Assembly (NCBI GenBank): GCA_041166745.1
Contig: JBEEGH010000002.1
Location: 172,767 to 236,766, forward strand
Direction: 5' to 3'
DNA from: DASUCS01 sp041166745
GTDB lineage: Bacteria; Actinomycetota; Acidimicrobiia; Acidimicrobiales; JACDCH01
Length of the DNA: 64,000 nucleotides
Made by a program: the position numbers and the translations under genes
Part shown: piece after piece, positions 61,201 through 64,000 of the stretch
Position numbering within the stretch: the first letter of the stretch is position 1
Layout of the letters: each line of letters begins with the position of its first letter
The notes under the pieces: model-generated
Told to the model about the DNA's origin: nothing
The model's database searches: none
What the model saw: the letters and a program-made list of their open reading frames with translations, nothing else

Positions 61201-62186
61201 TCTTCTCGCCCATCCAGCAGCTCTCGCAGGTGTTCGACACGTGGCAGCAGGCCGGCGCGTCGATGCACATGATCAACGGGTTGATGGCCACGCCGTCGGG
61301 CACGCCGGAGTCGGTTTCGCCGCCGCCGATTTTGCCCGGGCGACTCCAGGGGCGGTTGGAGCTCGACGACGTGCACTTCTCGTATCCGGGGGTGGCCGGT
61401 TTCGGCGGCGAGGCGCTGGCGGGGGTGTCGTTGACGATCGAGCCGGGCGAGACCATCGCGTTGGTGGGCGAGACGGGCGCCGGTAAGTCGACGATCGTGA
61501 AGCTCGTCGCCCGCTTCTACGACGTCGGTTCCGGGCGCGTGCTGATCGACGGTGTCGACGTGCGTTCGTTGGACTTGGGCGCGTACCGGAGGCAGCTCGG
61601 CATCGTCCCGCAGGAGGCGTTCCTGTTCACCGGCACGATCCGCGACAACATCGCCTACGGCCGTCCTTCGGCGTCGGACGCGGAGGTGGAAGCAGCGGCG
61701 CGCGCCGTCGGCGCGCACGACTTCATCGCCGCGCTATCGGGTGGGTACCTGGCGGCGGTGTCGGAGCGCGGGCGGTCGCTGTCCGCCGGGCAACGTCAGC
61801 TCATCGCGCTGGCCCGCGCCCGGTTGGTCGACCCGGCGGTGTTGTTGCTCGACGAGGCCACGTCGAACCTCGACCTCGGAACCGAAGCGCGCGTGCAACG
61901 GGCGATGGGCATCGTGGCCGAAGGGCGCACCACGATCCTCGTTGCGCACCGGTTGCCGACGGCGCGCACCGCCGACCGCATCGTCGTCGTCGACGGCGGA
62001 CGCATCGTCGAAGTCGGCACGCACGACGAGCTGCTCGCGCTCGGCGGGCGCTACTCCGGGTTGTGGGAGTCGTTCGTCGAGACGCCAGCGGCTTCTTCGG
62101 CCGCGGCCGCTTCGAACTCCGCCGATGCGGCCGCGGTGTCGGGCGATTCACTGGCGGCGAGCGGCACCTTCCGGAACCAGCCGTAG
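58257..62186 (+). CDS. Fused two-half ABC exporter with one degenerate ATP site
   Basis: A 1309-residue protein in the order TMD-NBD-TMD-NBD. NBD1 has Walker A GASGSGKST (about 381-389) and LSGGQRQR, but its Walker B reads LILDDATS (about 507), Asp in place of the catalytic Glu. NBD2 has GETGAGKST (about 1071), a changed signature LSAGQRQL (about 1173) and a normal LLLDEATSN (about 1195). The two changes fall in the same composite site, as in heterodimeric exporters with one regulatory site (TM287/288 type). A proline/alanine/glycine linker (about 590-690) joins the halves. Substrate unknown: lipids, peptides or drugs. Confidence 0.93.
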   Translation: MSTVTDRPTPEPAPPSAGGWLRRLFPFLMAHKRNVFIAFGVSILGQAVAALTPLAEKIIVDDVIVNHRRPLAPWLALLIAAGVFGFGAAFVRRYVGGRVSLDVQYDLRNAVYERLQRLDFASHDQMQTGQLVSRANSDVGLLQGLLMFLPIMLGNVVLLVVALVVMVILSPPLTLVALLVLPALLVVTLKLRTTIFPASWDAQQRAGEVAGVVDEAVTGVRVVKGFGQEDRELLHLAGASSDLFSSRMRLVRLQARYTPMLQVVPVLGQVGVLAFGGWLAMNGHLTLGTFLAFSSYMVQLVAPVRMFAVLVAVGQQARAGAERILDLLDANPRIVERADASALPPVVGEVRFDDVRFGYTKSEPVLDGFSLTVPAGSTVALVGASGSGKSTVSLLLPRFYDVAHGSVTIDGIDVRDVTFESLRRQVGVVFEESFLFSDTVRSNIAYGRPDVSDAAVVAAAEAAEAHQFIMELPLGYDTVVGERGLTLSGGQRQRVALARAIITDPRVLILDDATSSIDSQTEEEIHATLRTLMAGRTTLLVAHRRSTLRLADRIVVVDQGRVADSGTHDELMARSDLYRMLLAGPGDDVEGVDASGVRAAPAAAPAAALRSESGAIRHADSLEEGNGVTADAWAAVVSDLPVAKATVTAPARFGPGGGGAGGGNWNFAPTPELLAALDKLPPADESPSVDVAFEAAADAGQFSLRRFVRPYRRVLAVGLGLVVVDTLLTLMGPFLVRRGIDHGVVRGDEGALWIAAIAFLFVALSDWLVTWGYTLVTGRTAERLLYALRIRIFAHLQRLSLDFYDRELGGRIMTRMTTDVEALSQLLQTGLINAVVSLFTCAGVFVFLVLLSPQLALVSASVLPPLFLATLWYKRRSARAYARARESIATVNANLQESLSGVRVAQAYSREDRNITGFRDVNSEYLSARLEAQRLIAVYFPFVLLLADIAAAVVLGAGSAFVSSGTVTAGVVIAFVLYLDQFFSPIQQLSQVFDTWQQAGASMHMINGLMATPSGTPESVSPPPILPGRLQGRLELDDVHFSYPGVAGFGGEALAGVSLTIEPGETIALVGETGAGKSTIVKLVARFYDVGSGRVLIDGVDVRSLDLGAYRRQLGIVPQEAFLFTGTIRDNIAYGRPSASDAEVEAAARAVGAHDFIAALSGGYLAAVSERGRSLSAGQRQLIALARARLVDPAVLLLDEATSNLDLGTEARVQRAMGIVAEGRTTILVAHRLPTARTADRIVVVDGGRIVEVGTHDELLALGGRYSGLWESFVETPAASSAAAASNSADAAAVSGDSLAASGTFRNQP

Positions 62187-63310
62187 ATCATGAGGTCGTA
62201 CACGACCTTGAGCGATCCGGCGATGAAGAAGGGCAGGCCGAGGGCGATGTTCTGGCTCGCGCCGGCGAGCACGGGCCCGACGGGCCGCACGAGATAGCGC
62301 GCCGTGTTGGTGGTGGCGGCCGCGGTCACCCGCTGTCGGGCCGGCACCATCGCCATCACGTACGCCTGACGAGTGGGCACGTCCATCTGGCTGAGCACCG
62401 TGCGGAGGAGGTACAGCACGATCGCGCTCGTGAGGTTTGGTGCGAAGGCGATGGCGATGAGGAACAGGTTCGACGGCAGGTGGCTGAAGAACATCGTGTT
62501 CAGCAGGCCGAAGCGGTCGCCGAGCCGGCCGGCGGCGAGGAAGCTCGCGGTTTGCAGGATGCCGACGACGAAGAAGACGACACCGACGGTGCTGATGCTC
62601 GCGTCGAAGCGGGTCGTGAGGTAGTACGCGATGAACGACTGCACGGTGAAGCCGCCGGCGAACGAGTCGATGGCGAAGAGCCCCGACAGCTTGTAGATGA
62701 GGCCGGTGCGCGGCTCTTCGACGGCGACGCCGGGCACGTCCTCGTGCGCTCTGGCCTCGACCGACGGGCTGAGCCGTGACGCGAACGCGATGCCGAGCAG
62801 CGCGGCGGGAACCAGGACGAGGAACCATCGTTGCGGGTCGGCATCGCCGATGACCGCGGCGCTCAGCGCGCCGAAGCTGCCGGCGGCGGTCGCCACCGCG
62901 TTGTACACGCCGAACCCGCGGGCGAGCTTTCGGTGCTCGAGCTCTCCGGCGATCATCGCCTGCTCGAGGCTCGTGAACGGCCCCGATTCGACCACTTCGG
63001 TGGAGAGCGCGCCGGTGAGCGCAACGACGACGAGCGGGAGGAGCGAGTCGGCGAACGCGAAGACCACGCCGGTGAGCGCGAGGGCGGCGTAGAGGATGGT
63101 GTAGGCGCGTCGTCTCCCGATGCGCTCGCCATATCTCGCCAGCACGACGGAGGCGATCACCGTGCCGGTGAGGACCGCGGCGAGGACCACGCCGACCTCG
63201 GTGCTGCTGAAGCCGTGGCGGTCGAGCGTCGATCCGAGCAGCACCGCGCCGAGTCCGTAGGCGTAGGCGCGCGCCGCCTGCGCGCCAAACACCAGCCGTA
63301 CGTCGGTCAC
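62051..63310 (-). CDS. MFS transporter
   Basis: A 419-residue permease with twelve hydrophobic segments from GTG 63310. The loop after helix two has the motif RYGERIGRRRAY, and LGDRFGLLN occupies the equivalent place in the second half, both the MFS signature (GxxxDRxGRR-like). Its last 45 codons, an Ala/Glu-rich tail, overlap the ABC exporter gene on the other strand by 136 bp. Substrate unknown; efflux is the common role. Confidence 0.88.
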   Translation of the reverse strand: MTDVRLVFGAQAARAYAYGLGAVLLGSTLDRHGFSSTEVGVVLAAVLTGTVIASVVLARYGERIGRRRAYTILYAALALTGVVFAFADSLLPLVVVALTGALSTEVVESGPFTSLEQAMIAGELEHRKLARGFGVYNAVATAAGSFGALSAAVIGDADPQRWFLVLVPAALLGIAFASRLSPSVEARAHEDVPGVAVEEPRTGLIYKLSGLFAIDSFAGGFTVQSFIAYYLTTRFDASISTVGVVFFVVGILQTASFLAAGRLGDRFGLLNTMFFSHLPSNLFLIAIAFAPNLTSAIVLYLLRTVLSQMDVPTRQAYVMAMVPARQRVTAAATTNTARYLVRPVGPVLAGASQNIALGLPFFIAGSLKVVYDLMIYGWFRKVPLAASESPDTAAASAEFEAAAAEEAAGVSTNDSHNPE

Positions 63311-63312
63311 CG

Positions 63313-63945
63313 GTGCATTCTTGTCACACGCACGCACGTCTCGTTACCGCGCTGGTGGTGTTGGGCGTCTTCTGCGCCGTGCTGCCGGCCGATCGTCCTT
63401 CGCCCGTGGGCGGGCGCGGGCGGATGGCGTCGCTGTTGACGCTTGTGCCGGCGTCGGCCGAATCGCGGGTCGAGACGATCGTGGCCGCCGAGGTGACGGT
63501 CGGCTCTCTTCTTGTGGCGGCGGGGCGGCCGCCGGACGAGGTCGACTCGCTCGCGGCGGTCTCCGACGTGCGGGTGCTGGCCGACGCGTTCGACTCGCTG
63601 TCGGTGCAGGCGGCCGCGTTCACCACCGACGTGTTCCGGTTCGCGCACGACGGCGGTCAGCTGTTGCGGTACTCGGCGCTGGCGACAGGCGCGACGCCCG
63701 CGTTCCTGGTGATCGGGTTGGCCATGCCGTCGCTGGCATCGGCCCGCGAGAACGCGGCTCGGCTGCGGGCGCTGGTGGAGTCGGGGTCGAGCGACGCGGC
63801 GCGGCGGCCGTGGTCGGATCTCGTGGGCGTGTCGTCGATCGAGGTGCAGGGGCGCGTGGTCGTGGCCGTCCTGTCCACCAAGGTGCCGACGCTGTGGCTC
63901 TCGCTGGAGCGCGAACCCGACTCCCTCGTCTGGTGGTCGGACTGA
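63313..63945 (+). CDS. Hypothetical exported or membrane-tethered protein
   Basis: Up to 210 residues. GTG 63313 lies two bases from the divergent MFS start, too close for both to have ribosome-binding sites, so a later GTG (63355) is possible. The N-terminus has a hydrophobic segment LVTALVVLGVFCAVLP; the rest is mixed helix and strand (EVTVGSLLVAAGRPPDEVDS, TPAFLVIGLAMPSLASAREN) with no motif I recognise. Confidence 0.6.
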   Translation: MHSCHTHARLVTALVVLGVFCAVLPADRPSPVGGRGRMASLLTLVPASAESRVETIVAAEVTVGSLLVAAGRPPDEVDSLAAVSDVRVLADAFDSLSVQAAAFTTDVFRFAHDGGQLLRYSALATGATPAFLVIGLAMPSLASARENAARLRALVESGSSDAARRPWSDLVGVSSIEVQGRVVVAVLSTKVPTLWLSLEREPDSLVWWSD

Positions 63946-63977
63946 GCTCCCGCTTCCCTTTTCCGTTTGTGCGGTTT

Positions 63978-64000
63978 TATTCGCCGCTAGGCGGCGAATA
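63978..64000. terminator. Perfect hairpin at the right edge
   Basis: TATTCGCCGC-TAG-GCGGCGAATA: a 10-bp perfect stem with a three-base loop, 33 bases after the stop of the last gene. It suits a terminator for that gene; the following bases are outside the window so a T-run cannot be checked. Confidence 0.65.

Noticed and set aside
1..64000. CRISPR arrays, prophage or transposase genes
   Set aside because: No regularly spaced direct repeats and no integrase, transposase or phage structural protein was seen on either strand; the only repeat family is the palindromic one.

Overview
The window is high-GC DNA with dense, often 4-bp-overlapping genes, many GTG/TTG starts and no recognisable rRNA, tRNA, CRISPR or phage genes. 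Surface proteins with LARTG/LPRTG-type C-termini, a GT51 penicillin-binding protein, a GT39/GT87 mannosyltransferase pair, a bacterial tyrosine-kinase-like chain-length protein and an AbiEi-DUF559 protein point to a Gram-positive actinobacterium. An Acidimicrobiia-like lineage is my inference from the overall protein style; no marker gene proves it. The left edge cuts a surface-protein gene. The right edge ends in a perfect hairpin.

Layout. 0-8 kb: surface adhesins (two SpaA/DUF11-type paralogues and a serine-tract protein) interleaved with two polyprenyl-dependent mannosyltransferase genes. 8-14 kb: a class A penicillin-binding protein, several small hypothetical genes and two copies of a palindromic repeat. 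14-37 kb: a large exopolysaccharide/glycan locus. It holds a Wzz/BY-kinase-like protein, an O-antigen ligase/polymerase-like membrane protein, about ten glycosyltransferase genes (one with three catalytic domains fused), two acyltransferases, three methyltransferases, a WbsX-like protein and a Wzm/Wzt ABC exporter with a carbohydrate-binding tail. 37-42 kb: an unusual cassette of nucleotidyltransferase, MauE-thioredoxin-thioredoxin fusion, HprK-like kinase and a PqqD domain fused through a twin-arginine segment to a ten-cysteine exported tail. 42-47 kb: a WxL-like protein, its DUF916-type partner, a degenerate WecA/MraY-like membrane domain fused to DUF4012, and an LPRTG protein. 47-50 kb: the initiating polyprenyl-phosphate sugar transferase, a methyltransferase and a coiled-coil protein. 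50-52 kb: an AbiEi/DUF559 gene bracketed by the same palindromic repeats. 52-56 kb: a giant IPT/TIG-repeat protein with a lectin-like propeller. 56-64 kb: a response regulator, a divergent mini-protein resembling a histidine phosphotransfer helix, a fused heterodimer-type ABC exporter and an MFS permease.

Reading it as a whole: this is a cell-envelope island. Initiation (sugar phosphotransferase at 47.3 kb), assembly (glycosyltransferases at 15-37 kb), export (Wzm/Wzt) and length control (14.1 kb) of a surface polysaccharide lie among genes for glycosylated, probably wall-anchored proteins. The most promising candidate for an undescribed system is the 37.9-41.8 kb redox/PqqD/HprK-like cassette, immediately next to the WxL pair whose mRNA leader contains two mutually complementary hairpins.
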